A DNA stretch of 64,000 bases from Pseudomonas sp. LBUM920 (GCF_003852315.1 NZ_CP027762.1:310001-374000); one strand, 5' to 3'; counted from the stretch's first letter, positions 1-8,685 are shown. Notes: generated by a model not told the origin, from the letters alone. Program-made: numbers and translations.

Positions 1-494
1 GCGAAACCTTGTCGGACTGCTTCACCAACTATTTCGTGATGTCTCAGCAGGTCGGCACCAAGTTCTGGCTGAATGCCGACGGCAAGCGCGCCCGTGGCCT
101 GCTGCTGCAACAACTGCCGGCCGACCGCATCAAGGACGACGACGAGCGCACTGACAGCTGGCGCAAGCTGACCGCCCTGGCGGGCACCCTGACCGCTGAA
201 GAGCTGCTGGGCCTGGATAACGAAACCATTCTGCATCGCCTGTACCACGAAGAGGCCGTGCGCCTGTTCGACGAACAGGGCCTGCGCTTCCGTTGCAGCT
301 GCTCGCGTGAACGCTCGGCGAATGCCTTGGTCAGCCTGGGCCTGGAAGATGCGCAGGACCTGGTGGTGGAACACGGTGGCAATATCGAGATCGACTGCCA
401 GTTCTGCAACCAGCGTTACCTGTTCGACGCGGCCGATGTAGCCCAATTGTTCGCCGGCGCAGGCATCGACACCCCTTCCGACACCCGCCACTAA
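1..494 (+). CDS. hslO: Hsp33 redox-regulated chaperone (3' part)
   Basis: C-terminal half of Hsp33, a cytoplasmic holdase chaperone activated by oxidative unfolding. The reading frame is open from the first bases of the window, so the true start lies upstream. The visible part carries the redox switch: a CSC motif and, about 30 residues later, a CQFC motif, together the four zinc-binding cysteines of the family (CxC-X27-32-CxxC). It ends in TAA at 492-494. The next gene is pckA, as is common in pseudomonads. Function is from family knowledge; identity is secure because the cysteine arrangement is diagnostic. Confidence 0.95.
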   Translation, partial: ETLSDCFTNYFVMSQQVGTKFWLNADGKRARGLLLQQLPADRIKDDDERTDSWRKLTALAGTLTAEELLGLDNETILHRLYHEEAVRLFDEQGLRFRCSCSRERSANALVSLGLEDAQDLVVEHGGNIEIDCQFCNQRYLFDAADVAQLFAGAGIDTPSDTRH

Positions 495-673
495 AACGTT
501 TAAGCACAGGTAAATCACCTGACGAACGCCGGATTAGCGCAGTTCTGACGGGAGGGCCCTACTCTTTTTGGGCTTTTCTGGCATAATCCGGCCCACTTTT
601 TTCGCGGTAGTAGTGCGCAACTTTCTACTACAAAACGTTTGGAGCACTCGGCCATAGGCCGACGGGGAACCTC

Positions 674-2215
674 ATGACGCAAGCCAATAACGCCGTATAC
701 ACCGATCTGAGTGTTGACGATCTGGTCAAAGAAGCCCTGCAGCGCGGTGAAGGCGTGCTTGCCGATACTGGCGCACTGGTCGTAGAAACCGGTCACCGCA
801 CCGGTCGTTCTCCGGTCGACCGCTTCATCGTTGAAGAGCCTTCCACCCAGGACGCCATCGCCTGGGGCCCGATCAACCGCAAGTTCCCAGCCGACAAGTT
901 CGATGCGCTGTGGAGCCGCGTAGAAGCATTCAACAACGCGCAAGAGCATTTCGTTTCCCACGTTCACGTAGGGGCTGCAGAAGACCACTACCTGGCCGTG
1001 AAAATGACCACCCAGACTGCCTGGCAGAACCTGTTCGGTCGTTGCCTGTTCATCAACCCGGCTCAGTACAACCCGGCCGGCCGTGATGAGTGGCAAGTGC
1101 TTAACGTGGCCAATTTCGAATGTGTGCCAGAGCGTGACGGCACTAACTCCGACGGTTGCGTGATCCTCAACTTCGCACAGAAAAAAGTCCTGATCGCCGG
1201 CATGCGTTACGCCGGTGAAATGAAAAAAGCCATGTTCTCGGTGCAGAACTTCCTGCTGCCGGCTGCTGATGTGTTGCCAATGCACTGCGCCGCCAACATC
1301 GGCGAAGAAGGCGACGTGACCCTGTTCTTCGGTCTGTCGGGCACTGGTAAAACCACCCTGTCCGCCGACGAAAGCCGTTACCTGATCGGTGACGACGAAC
1401 ACGGCTGGGGCGAAGGCGTGGTGTTCAACATCGAAGGCGGTTGCTATGCCAAGTGCATCGACCTGTCCGAGAAGAACGAGCCGGTTATCTGGAAAGCCAT
1501 CAAGCACGGCACCGTGCTCGAAAACGTGGTGATCGACGATGCCAAGCACGCCGACTACACCAACGTCAGCCTGACCCAGAACAGCCGCGCCGCGTACCCG
1601 CTGGAGCACGTTGCCAAGCGTTCCGAGAAGAACCTGGGCGGTGAGCCAAACGCGGTAATCTTCCTGACCTGCGACCTGACCGGCGTGCTGCCGCCTGTGT
1701 CGATCCTCAGCGAAGAACAAGCGGCCTACCACTTCCTGTCCGGCTACACCGCGCTGGTGGGCTCGACCGAAATGGGTTCGGGCAGCGGCATCAAGTCGAC
1801 CTTCTCCACCTGCTTCGGCGCGCCGTTCTTCCCACGCCCGGCCGGCGAATACGCAGAGCTGCTGATCAAGCGCGTACGCGGCTTCGGCTCCAAGGTCTAC
1901 CTGGTCAACACCGGCTGGACCGGCGGCGGCTACGGCGTCGGCAAACGCTTCAACATCCCGACCACTCGCGGCGTGATCGCAGCGATCCAGAGCGGCGCGT
2001 TGATCGGTGCCGAGACCGAACACCTGGACACCATCAACCTCGACGTGCCATTGGCCGTACCGGGCGTTGAGACTGGCCTGTTGAACCCACGTAACACCTG
2101 GGCTGACAAAGCTGCCTACGACGAAGCGGCGAAAGCGCTGGCGGGTCTGTTCATCGAGAACTTCAAGAAGTTTGAAGTGAGCGACGCGATCAAGGCGGCC
2201 GGGCCGAAGTTGTAA
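674..2215 (+). CDS. pckA: phosphoenolpyruvate carboxykinase (ATP)
   Basis: ATP-dependent PEP carboxykinase, 513 residues, the usual family length. It converts oxaloacetate to PEP for gluconeogenesis. The P-loop GLSGTGKTT lies near residues 220-230, followed by the metal-binding ADESRYLIGDDEHGW region; the substrate-binding GHRTGRSP segment is near residue 40. The ATG is preceded by a GGGGAA ribosome site and about 180 bases of leader after hslO, with a CATAAT box at 582-587 that could be a -10 element. A strong terminator follows, so it is probably a single-gene unit. Confidence 0.98.
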   Translation: MTQANNAVYTDLSVDDLVKEALQRGEGVLADTGALVVETGHRTGRSPVDRFIVEEPSTQDAIAWGPINRKFPADKFDALWSRVEAFNNAQEHFVSHVHVGAAEDHYLAVKMTTQTAWQNLFGRCLFINPAQYNPAGRDEWQVLNVANFECVPERDGTNSDGCVILNFAQKKVLIAGMRYAGEMKKAMFSVQNFLLPAADVLPMHCAANIGEEGDVTLFFGLSGTGKTTLSADESRYLIGDDEHGWGEGVVFNIEGGCYAKCIDLSEKNEPVIWKAIKHGTVLENVVIDDAKHADYTNVSLTQNSRAAYPLEHVAKRSEKNLGGEPNAVIFLTCDLTGVLPPVSILSEEQAAYHFLSGYTALVGSTEMGSGSGIKSTFSTCFGAPFFPRPAGEYAELLIKRVRGFGSKVYLVNTGWTGGGYGVGKRFNIPTTRGVIAAIQSGALIGAETEHLDTINLDVPLAVPGVETGLLNPRNTWADKAAYDEAAKALAGLFIENFKKFEVSDAIKAAGPKL

Positions 2216-2230
2216 GGTTCAAAAGCTGTT

Positions 2231-2261
2231 AAAAAACCGCCCCCCAGTGGGCGGTTTTTTT
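2231..2261 (+). terminator. intrinsic terminator of pckA
   Basis: CCGCCC-loop-GGGCGG stem followed by seven T and preceded by a run of A, so it can stop transcription in both directions. It separates pckA from the convergent DMT transporter gene. Confidence 0.9.
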
Positions 2262-2273
2262 ATGCGCGAAAGG

Positions 2274-3137
2274 TTAGTCGGCGATGTGCAAAACCACTGC
2301 GCCGGCCAGCACTAATGCAACGCCCAACACTTGCACCGCCGACAACCGTTCCTTGAAAAACACATATCCCAGCACTGCCGCAATCCCGCCCGACAATGTA
2401 CTGATCACCGTCACCACCGAAACCGACCCCGCCATCGCCCCCCACGAAAACGCCGAGAAACCCCCGAGGTTCATCAAGCTCGCACCGGTCAATGTCGCGC
2501 AGTTTTTCAGCGGTGGGATTTTCAGCCCGTCCTTGATCTTCAACACCATCACCACCAGCACGCACAGGCCTACCAGGTAACCCAGCCACAACATGGTGAT
2601 CGGTCCCAGTGCCGGCAGCGTGTAGCGACCTTGCAGCCAGAAGCTGGTGCCATACAGCAAGGCGGCGAGCATGGCGTAGGCAATGGACAGGCGTGGGTGG
2701 TTGTGCGGGACGCCGTTGTCCTTGTGGATGCTGGAGAGGATCACGCCGACGACACACACGCCGATGCAGCCAAGTTGGATCAGGCTGATGTGCTCACCAC
2801 TGGCCCAGGACAGCAGCGAAGTGACCACGCCGTACGACGTCACCAGCGGCGCGACGATGGCCGCTTTGCCCAGGGCGAAAGCCTTGGACAGCGCGAGGGC
2901 ACCGGAGACGGTGAGCAGCGCGGCCGCGATGCCCAGGAGCCAGACGCTCAACGGGGCATTCAGGGATTTGAACAGGTAGGCCGGGAAGATGACCAGCAGC
3001 AGAGTCATGATCAGGAAACCGAGGGCCTGGCCGAAGTACACCGCGCGTTTAACGCCGACAGCCCGGGCATTGAGACCCACAAGAAAGTCCGTGCCACCCC
3101 AGAGCAGGGCGGCCAGCAGGCCCATTAATACGTCCAT
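2274..3137 (-). CDS. EamA/DMT-family transporter
   Basis: Inner membrane protein of 287 residues with about ten hydrophobic segments and two repeated halves, typical of the drug/metabolite transporter (EamA) family. Glycine-rich helices such as LLAALLWGGTDF at the N-terminus fit. Substrate cannot be read from the sequence; relatives export amino acids, sugars or other metabolites. The ATG at 3137 was chosen because AAGGA lies six bases upstream; a TTG eight codons earlier also keeps the frame open. It converges on pckA across a shared bidirectional terminator. Confidence 0.85.
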   Translation of the reverse strand: MDVLMGLLAALLWGGTDFLVGLNARAVGVKRAVYFGQALGFLIMTLLLVIFPAYLFKSLNAPLSVWLLGIAAALLTVSGALALSKAFALGKAAIVAPLVTSYGVVTSLLSWASGEHISLIQLGCIGVCVVGVILSSIHKDNGVPHNHPRLSIAYAMLAALLYGTSFWLQGRYTLPALGPITMLWLGYLVGLCVLVVMVLKIKDGLKIPPLKNCATLTGASLMNLGGFSAFSWGAMAGSVSVVTVISTLSGGIAAVLGYVFFKERLSAVQVLGVALVLAGAVVLHIAD

Positions 3138-3183
3138 GTACGGTCCTTGGTAGGTAGGCAATTCGCCAGGTTAGCGCATCGCC

Positions 3184-3277
3184 AATGTGGGAGCGGGCTT
3201 GCCCGCGCATGCGGTGGATCAGTGAGCGCTACTCTACCTGACACACCGCATGCGCGAGCAAGCCCGCTCCCACATTT
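3184..3277. repeat. REP pair (REPIN-like)
   Basis: Two inverted copies of the GTGGGAGCGGGCTTGCCCGCGC motif, about 30 bases each, around a short spacer. It lies upstream of the DMT gene and downstream of the DUF1493 gene. Confidence 0.9.
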
Positions 3278-3297
3278 GATCCTCAGGGTCGTTCAGA

Positions 3298-3927
3298 TCA
3301 ACTGAGGTTTTCCAGGGTCTGGGTATCCCAGCTATGCGTTTTGATGGCCAGGTAGAGCATGCCGATGGTCAGTGGCACTTTATCGCCTCGGCCTTTGGCG
3401 CGGCGTTTGAGGAACACATCGAACACCGGCGGTTGGAAGTAACGGTAGGCATCGTAGTCGCCCAGATCGACTGCAAAATCCTGCTCCAGCGCTTCCATAA
3501 ATTGCTTGGCCTCGGCGCGGTCGCAGCCAAGGTCGAAGTTGAGCGAGGTTTCAAGGCGAAGGGTCTTGTGCTTCGGCAGACCGATTTCTTCGTGCAGCAA
3601 TTGCAGGAGCTGCCGCATGACGGGGTCTTCGGGGAAGTTGGGGGCCAGGTTCATGGTGGGAGCACGCAGAAGTGGGTGAGGGGGATGGTTGCGTTGTCGG
3701 CGGAATGTGTTTCGGGTGATGAAGAGTAGCAACCCTAACAAGAATATGAAGACCGGTAGGAATGACATTCTGAGGATCACCGCTACGTAGGGTAGCAGGA
3801 ACGTCAAAGTGAGACCTGTGGTGAGACAGGTGATGGCGAAGCGCTTTCTAAGCGTGGGGTCGGTGATCTGGTAATGCACCACCATATAGATAAGGAGAAA
3901 AATCGCGGATTGAAGGTAAAGGTCCAT
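3298..3927 (-). CDS. DUF1493-like protein with N-terminal membrane segments
   Basis: About 209 residues. The N-terminal third has hydrophobic stretches, probably two to three membrane helices. The C-terminal half (roughly residues 95-195) reads like DUF1493, an acyl-carrier-like family: ETSLNFDLGCDRAEA, then AYRYFQPP and PLTIGMLYLAI. The usual phosphopantetheine serine is not obvious; CDR occupies the expected place. The start is uncertain: an ATG at 3954 would overlap the preceding gene, while the one used here follows that gene's TGA by four bases. Function unknown. Its neighbour is an unrecognised ORF in the same operon. Confidence 0.6.
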   Translation of the reverse strand: MDLYLQSAIFLLIYMVVHYQITDPTLRKRFAITCLTTGLTLTFLLPYVAVILRMSFLPVFIFLLGLLLFITRNTFRRQRNHPPHPLLRAPTMNLAPNFPEDPVMRQLLQLLHEEIGLPKHKTLRLETSLNFDLGCDRAEAKQFMEALEQDFAVDLGDYDAYRYFQPPVFDVFLKRRAKGRGDKVPLTIGMLYLAIKTHSWDTQTLENLS

Positions 3928-3931
3928 GTGA

Positions 3932-4432
3932 TCAAGACTCGTCTGAGTAGACATGCATTGAGAGTGTTGACCGCTGAGGCCCGATTCCTCCTCTCACATT
4001 TGCGTCCAATCCGATGATGATGTCACCTGCGTGATACCTGCGAAGCTTGCCGGAAATCGTATCGCCAACTAAGCCAGCCGTTACCGTAGATATAGCTATC
4101 CCCGGGGCTTTAATCGCACCGGAAATTATTTGTTTGATGAACGCATTTTGATCGTTTAACCGGTCGGCCTGGCTCCGTCTCAGCGGTTGGGAAATCGTGA
4201 CTGCTCTCTCGCAGGGTAAATCTCGGGCCAACATTTTCTCGTACAAGCTGCGTATCTGATCACGCACTTTCCGCGCAGCTGTTTTCGCTTCAAGCAGGCA
4301 CAGGTTAGCCAAGGCATGCCGACTGTCAGGCACAACAGTGAGGCGAATCATTGTGAAGGTGACGCCATAGTGGCCGATGTATTGAGTCCTTTCGATATTC
4401 ACGGGTTTTTGCCGGGGCAGTGGAGAGGTCAC
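3932..4432 (-). CDS. unrecognised protein coupled to DUF1493 gene
   Basis: Up to 166 residues from a GTG start; an internal ATG at 4351 is an alternative and neither has a convincing ribosome site. The middle is basic and helical. A small hydrophobic, glycine-rich patch (IISGAIKAPGIAISTVTAG, about residues 105-123) precedes a C-terminal RYHAGDIIIG...GGIGPQRS segment. I do not recognise the family with certainty. Its TGA sits four bases before the downstream DUF1493 ATG, so the two are probably translated together. The base composition is lower in G+C than the flanks, consistent with accessory DNA. Confidence 0.45.
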   Translation of the reverse strand: MTSPLPRQKPVNIERTQYIGHYGVTFTMIRLTVVPDSRHALANLCLLEAKTAARKVRDQIRSLYEKMLARDLPCERAVTISQPLRRSQADRLNDQNAFIKQIISGAIKAPGIAISTVTAGLVGDTISGKLRRYHAGDIIIGLDANVRGGIGPQRSTLSMHVYSDES

Positions 4433-4580
4433 TAGTTTCGGTCATGTGAAGGGAGGTTATGTAGAGGGTGAGATAGCTGTTTTAAGCAGTTTGGGAAGAG
4501 GGCTACATCGTCTTTGTCTGCTTCCCACAGAGCTTTCCGGCATTTGCGGTTTGACAGTGATTTTTTGGTAACACCCACCC

Positions 4581-4672
4581 AATGTGGGACCCGGGCTTGT
4601 CCGCGATGGTGGCGTGTCAGGTATGGAAATATTGCCTGACATGCCGCCATCGCGGGCAAGCCCGCTCCCACA
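4581..4672. repeat. REP pair
   Basis: Inverted copies of the ATGTGGGA.CCGGGCTTGTCCGCGATGG motif and its complement around a loop. It ends directly before the stop of the frameshifted small gene. Small open frames across it simply translate the repeat. Confidence 0.88.
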
Positions 4673-4675
4673 GGT

Positions 4676-4997
4676 TTAGCTCAGTGGTTGGATTGGTTGT
4701 GGCTGTATTTCGACTGCCGGTTGCAGTTGAACGTGCTGCGCAGCTTCCATCAGATCACAGCCATCCTGCACCAGCAGATATAGGGCATTGATGATGTGGG
4801 AGATATTTGAGGGCGGCGTGTTCGAAGGTCGGGCAGGTGAAAGTTTCCAGTAAGTCGGTGGCAGCGCGGATGCGCTGGTGTCCGGCGGACTGGATGTCTT
4901 CGGCGGTGGCTCCGGTATCGATGACGAGAGGGTGGGTGTCGGTGAAGTTGGTGCGTAGGAGGCTATAGCGATTGGTAGGGATATTGAGCGTTGTCAT
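4676..4997 (-). pseudogene. small Pseudomonas protein gene with a probable frameshift
   Basis: The frame from ATG 4997 (GGAG nine bases upstream) reads a plausible small cytoplasmic protein: THPLVIDTGATAEDIQSAG, then IRAATDLLETFTC. It stops at 4755-4757 after an unlikely tail. Removing one base near 4805 opens another frame that continues sensibly (ISHIINALYLLVQDGCDL, then a Gln/Pro-rich end) to TAA at 4676. The whole resembles the small DUF3077-like proteins of pseudomonads, but the family call is only tentative. Either a true frameshift mutation or a sequencing error would explain it. Confidence 0.5.
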
Positions 4998-5159
4998 AAA
5001 AGGGCACTCCGAAAAAATCAAAGAAATACGCCAAAAAAATTGGCACGTTTATCTCTGCTGTTGTTCGATCGACCACGCTCGTCGCCGTATTGATAGCGAC
5101 GGAGCGAGCCTTAGAAGTCAGCGTTATTTCGAGCAATAAACATATGGTTCAATCATTTG

Positions 5160-5191
5160 GATCGTTCCCACGCAGAGCGTGAGGAACGATC
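5160..5191. repeat. short palindromic REP (GATCGTTCC type)
   Basis: GATCGTTCC and GGAACGATC arms around CACGCAGAGCGTGA. This is a different repeat class from the GTGGGAGC elements in the rest of the window. It touches the yhfG stop codon. Confidence 0.8.
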
Positions 5192-5378
5192 AGTGAGTCT
5201 CAGTGGGATAGGAGGCGACGGCGCGGTACTTGGCAAGCACGGCTTCGCGGGTCGGCAGAGGTTTGTCGAAATCGGTCGGCTGGGTGTCGAATCTTTCCAG
5301 GCGCAGACTGGCCAACCAATTGGAGCGACGGATCTTGCGGTAGTGATCCTGTTTTTGCTCAAACGTCGGTTCGCTCAT
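5190..5378 (-). CDS. yhfG: YhfG-family protein (orphan Fic antitoxin-like)
   Basis: Sixty-two residues: MSEPTFEQKQDHYRKIRRSN then a WLASLRLE core, matching the YhfG family, small proteins usually encoded just before a fic gene and thought to act with the Fic AMP-transferase. Here no fic gene follows: a REP element begins at the stop codon and the next gene is the frameshifted small ORF. The ATG overlaps the stop of a short upstream frame (ATGA), suggesting it was once in a longer operon. Family call is from sequence recognition; loss of fic is inferred from context. Confidence 0.7.
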   Translation of the reverse strand: MSEPTFEQKQDHYRKIRRSNWLASLRLERFDTQPTDFDKPLPTREAVLAKYRAVASYPTETH

Positions 5379-5503
5379 TGCAGCGCACTCTTGGGGCGCA
5401 AGGCTTGCTCGTAGCGCAATGCTTCGGTTCGCAGGCGGGATAAAATCAAACGCAAAACTGCTAAGTCAGCAGGTAGAGCGGATCTAAAATGCAGCTCCCA
5501 CAT
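5375..5503 (-). pseudogene. short frame coupled to yhfG, possible gene remnant
   Basis: A 42-residue frame (MWELHFRSALPADLAVLRLI, then LSRLRTEALRYEQALRP) ending in an ATGA overlap with yhfG. The first codons run through a partial REP-like GTGGGAGCTG sequence, so the start is probably not original. The rest has a normal Leu/Arg/Glu-rich helical look. It may be the 3' remnant of a gene whose 5' part was lost. No family recognised. Confidence 0.3.
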
Positions 5504-5671
5504 CTGGTTCTTAGTGCTCCGACAAATCCGCGCGAAACATCCCACATCGGCCCTGGGCCATCCTCTACCCCTGTATCATCCTGTCTCTTTTTTCCTTGTG
5601 ACCTTTCTCGATTCGCTGAGCGCGCTGGTCTATGTTTTGCGCTCGTTCAGCGGTCAATGGAGTGACAGCTT

Positions 5672-7609
5672 ATGCACAACACCCTCCAACAGGTCTTTGG
5701 TTATCCACAGTTTCGTTTGGGCCAGGAAGAGGCGGTCAGCGCCATACTGGCCGGTCGTTCGGCCGCTGCTATTTTCCCCACCGGCTCGGGCAAGTCGTTG
5801 TGTTATCAGCTGTCGGCGGTGCTGCTGCCGCACCTGACGCTGGTGGTGTCGCCGTTGTTGGCGTTGATGCAGGACCAGCTGGGGTTCCTGCAACGCCACG
5901 GCATTTGCGCCGGCAGTATTGATTCGGCGCAGAGCCGCGAGGACGCCAATGATGTGATGGCCCGTGCCCGTTCGGGCGAGCTGAAAATTCTGATGATTTC
6001 CGTGGAGCGCTTGAAGAACGAGCGCTTCCGTAACTTTCTGCAAAGCGTGCAGATCTCGCTGTTGGTGGTGGACGAGGCGCACTGTATTTCCGAGTGGGGC
6101 CACAACTTCCGTCCGGACTATTTGAAGCTGCCGGACTACCAGCGTCAGTTCAATATCCCACAAGCGCTGCTGCTGACGGCTACGGCGACGCCCAAGGTGA
6201 TTGCCGACATGCAGGCGAAGTTCGCCATTGCGCCGGACGATGTCATCACCACAGGCTTTTACCGGCCCAATCTCAACTTGCTGGTGGAGCCGGTGAGCGG
6301 GCATGACAAACGTCGGCGCCTGGTCGAATGGATGAGCGAGCGAGCCAATCAGCCGAGTATCGTCTACGTTACCTTGCAGAAAACCGCTGAGCAGATCGCC
6401 GAACATCTGAACCGCAACGGCATTCAGGCCGAGGCTTATCACGCCGGTTTGCCCCACGACAAACGCGAGGGTATCCAGCAGCGTTTTATGGGTGGGCGCT
6501 CCAATTGCATCGTCGCCACCATCGCATTCGGCATGGGCATCGATAAAAGCGACATCCGCAACGTGGTGCACTTCGACCTGCCTAAATCCATTGAGAACTA
6601 CAGCCAGGAAATCGGCCGTGCAGGGCGGGACGGGCAGCCATCCGATTGCCTGGTGCTGGCCAACCGCGACAGCCTCAATGTGCTGGAAAACTTCGTGTAC
6701 GGCGACACGCCGGAGCAGGCGGGCATTCTCCGTGTGCTGGAGGAGTTGCAGGCGTCGCGCGGCGAGGGGCAGTGGGAGTTCTTGTTGAGGTCGCTGTCGG
6801 ACCACAGCAACATCCGCGAGCTGCCATTGAAAACGCTGCTGGTGCAATTGGAGCTCAAGGGCGTGATTGCGCCGCGTTATGCTTTTTACGCCGAGTACCG
6901 CTTCAAATACCTGATCGAACCCGAAGCCTTGCTGGCGCGTTTTTCCGGCGAGCGCCAGCAGTTTGTCGCGTCGATCATTCAGGTATGCAGTCGCGCCAGA
7001 ACCTGGGCGACCGTGGATTTCGACGCGCTGTACCAACAGCACAATGCCGAGCGCAGCCGGGTGGTGAAAGCGCTCGATTACTTCCAGGAGCAGGGCCTGA
7101 TCGAGCTGGAAAGCAAGCAGATGACGGAGGTTTACAGCTTGCTGCATACCGAGTTCGATCCACAGGTGTTGAGCGAGGAGTTATACACAGGCTTCAAGCA
7201 GCACGAGGTGACGGAGGTGGCGCGGATCCATGCCATGCTCGATCTGTTTGCCACCGAGGATTGCCTGGGCCAGCGTTTGGCCCACTACTTTGGCGATGAA
7301 AACGCGCCGCTGCGCTGCGGGCATTGCTCGGTATGTCATGGCCATGTGGCGCATCTACCGCCACCCCCGAGTTTGCCAGCGCTTGTGGATAAAAACTTCA
7401 TGGCGCTGTGCGGTGATTTTATCCACAGGCACCATGAGCACACCGGGCAACTGCCGGGCGCGGAGCGGTTGACACGATTCCTGGGTGGTATCAGCGTGCC
7501 GCTGTTTACCAAGTTGAAGGCGCGCGGTATTCCGGGCTTCGCTGCGCTGGAGGCGTATCCCTACGCCGAGGTGCGTGAATGGGCCCAGGCCCATCTGAAC
7601 GACCTGTAA
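5672..7609 (+). CDS. recQ: RecQ-family ATP-dependent DNA helicase
   Basis: A 645-residue superfamily 2 helicase. P-loop FPTGSGKSLCYQL near residue 36-48, DEAH box (VVDEAHCISEWGH) near 133, ATAT motif III, and a helicase C domain with IGRAGRDG near 310. The region after residue 330 corresponds to the RecQ C-terminal region, and a late CGHCSVCHGH motif near 548 offers metal-binding cysteines. It lacks a clear HRDC domain, so the C-terminus is not that of E. coli RecQ, and the symbol should be read as family-level. It unwinds 3'-5' in recombination and repair. The thioesterase gene follows after about 20 bases. Confidence 0.88.
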   Translation: MHNTLQQVFGYPQFRLGQEEAVSAILAGRSAAAIFPTGSGKSLCYQLSAVLLPHLTLVVSPLLALMQDQLGFLQRHGICAGSIDSAQSREDANDVMARARSGELKILMISVERLKNERFRNFLQSVQISLLVVDEAHCISEWGHNFRPDYLKLPDYQRQFNIPQALLLTATATPKVIADMQAKFAIAPDDVITTGFYRPNLNLLVEPVSGHDKRRRLVEWMSERANQPSIVYVTLQKTAEQIAEHLNRNGIQAEAYHAGLPHDKREGIQQRFMGGRSNCIVATIAFGMGIDKSDIRNVVHFDLPKSIENYSQEIGRAGRDGQPSDCLVLANRDSLNVLENFVYGDTPEQAGILRVLEELQASRGEGQWEFLLRSLSDHSNIRELPLKTLLVQLELKGVIAPRYAFYAEYRFKYLIEPEALLARFSGERQQFVASIIQVCSRARTWATVDFDALYQQHNAERSRVVKALDYFQEQGLIELESKQMTEVYSLLHTEFDPQVLSEELYTGFKQHEVTEVARIHAMLDLFATEDCLGQRLAHYFGDENAPLRCGHCSVCHGHVAHLPPPPSLPALVDKNFMALCGDFIHRHHEHTGQLPGAERLTRFLGGISVPLFTKLKARGIPGFAALEAYPYAEVREWAQAHLNDL

Positions 7610-7630
7610 ATCCACTTATGAGAGCTGCAC

Positions 7631-8062
7631 ATGTCTGATTCTATGCCGCAACGCGCTGACTACCGTCACTTCCAACCGATCATCACGCGTTGGCACGATA
7701 ACGATGTGTATGGTCACGTGAACAATGTCACCTACTACAGCTACTTCGACACGGCGGTGAATACTTACCTGATTGAAGAGGGTGGGCTGGATATTCACGA
7801 CGGTGAAGTGGTGGGGTTTGTGGTGAGTTCGGCGTGCGATTACTTTGCGTCGATCGCGTTCCCCGATCGCATAGAGATTGGCCTGCGCGTGGGCAAGTTG
7901 GGTAACAGCTCGGTGCAGTATGAGTTGGCGGTGTTCAAGTCAGGCGAAGAGGATGCCTGTGCGGCGGGGCGCTTTGTGCATGTCTTTGTGGACCGGGCGT
8001 CGAACCAGCCGGTGACGATTCCGGCGCGATTGCGCGAGGCGTTGCAGCGGTTGGTGGTGTAA
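7631..8062 (+). CDS. hotdog-fold acyl-CoA thioesterase (4HBT)
   Basis: A 143-residue single hotdog domain. The N-terminal RWHDNDVYGHVNN motif holds the catalytic aspartate and the helix typical of YbgC/FadM-type thioesterases, which hydrolyse short or long acyl-CoA in the cytoplasm. It begins 21 bases after recQ with a GAGAGC ribosome site, so the two are likely co-transcribed. The substrate is not determinable here. Confidence 0.88.
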   Translation: MSDSMPQRADYRHFQPIITRWHDNDVYGHVNNVTYYSYFDTAVNTYLIEEGGLDIHDGEVVGFVVSSACDYFASIAFPDRIEIGLRVGKLGNSSVQYELAVFKSGEEDACAAGRFVHVFVDRASNQPVTIPARLREALQRLVV

Positions 8063-8088
8063 CACAACCTGTGTCATCAGCGGAAATC

Positions 8089-8181
8089 AATGTGGGAGCT
8101 GGCTTGCCTGCGATAACGGTGCGTCAGGGTTGGATGCGCTTCCGACACTACGCTATCGCGGGCAAGCCCGCTCCCACATTG
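8089..8181. repeat. REP pair
   Basis: Left arm AATGTGGGAGCTGGCTTGCC, right arm GGCAAGCCCGCTCCCACATT with a roughly 45-base spacer. It lies between the convergent thioesterase and glycine-zipper genes. Confidence 0.9.
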
Positions 8182-8202
8182 GTCCAGCAGTGTCTCTCGA
8201 CC

Positions 8203-8685
8203 TTACCGGTGATTACGGTAGTGATGCTTGTTCTTGCGATGCCCATACGCATGGCCACGGCCACGATGGTCATCACGGTCATAACGACGGTTATCCCGAC
8301 CGCGATAGCGACGGTCGTCGTCATCGCTCTTGTTGCCCATGTAGTTGCCCAGCGCACCACCTGCACCGCCGCCTGCGGCTGCGCCGATCAGGCTGCCGGT
8401 GTTGCCACCCATGCTGCGGCCCACCACGTTGCCGCCTGCCGCGCCGAGTGCGCCGCCAATGGCTGCTTCACCACGGCTGCGCTTGTCAGCGCCGACTGCA
8501 CTGCCGCCCGCGCCGCCCAGCGCTGCGCCGATGGCCGAACCGGTGTTACCGCCGACCTGCTGGCCGACAACCGAACCTAGAACCCCGCCCAATGCGCCGC
8601 CCACACCGGCTTCGGTGGTGCCACCGGCCATGGCTGCGCCACTGACCAGGCCAAGGGACAACAAGAGAATCGAGGAAAACTTCAT
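8203..8685 (-). CDS. exported glycine-zipper protein
   Basis: A 160-residue secreted protein. Residues 1-20 form a signal peptide (MKFSSILLLSLGLVSGAAMA). The middle is a series of glycine-zipper helices (GGALGGVLGSVVGQQVGG, repeated as GGALGAAGGNVVG and AGGGAGGALGNYMG). The tail, from about 115, is Asp/Arg/His-rich and strongly charged (RRYRGRDNRRYDRDD). Such proteins sit in the outer membrane or periplasm; function is unknown. GAGG lies eight to ten bases before the ATG. The charged histidine-rich tail could bind metal, but that is speculation. Confidence 0.8.
   Translation of the reverse strand: MKFSSILLLSLGLVSGAAMAGGTTEAGVGGALGGVLGSVVGQQVGGNTGSAIGAALGGAGGSAVGADKRSRGEAAIGGALGAAGGNVVGRSMGGNTGSLIGAAAGGGAGGALGNYMGNKSDDDDRRYRGRDNRRYDRDDHRGRGHAYGHRKNKHHYRNHR

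Noticed and set aside
515..2023. 502-residue minus-strand frame opposite pckA
   Set aside because: A shadow of the pckA codon bias: no ribosome site, and its composition (His/Val/Gly/Gln-rich) is typical of antisense frames in high-G+C genes.
4432..4671. 79-residue minus-strand frame (GAGLPAMAACQ start)
   Set aside because: It translates a REP pair; similar peptides arise from every such repeat.
5654..7147. 497-residue minus-strand frame opposite recQ
   Set aside because: Opposite a helicase with all its motifs; no start signal.
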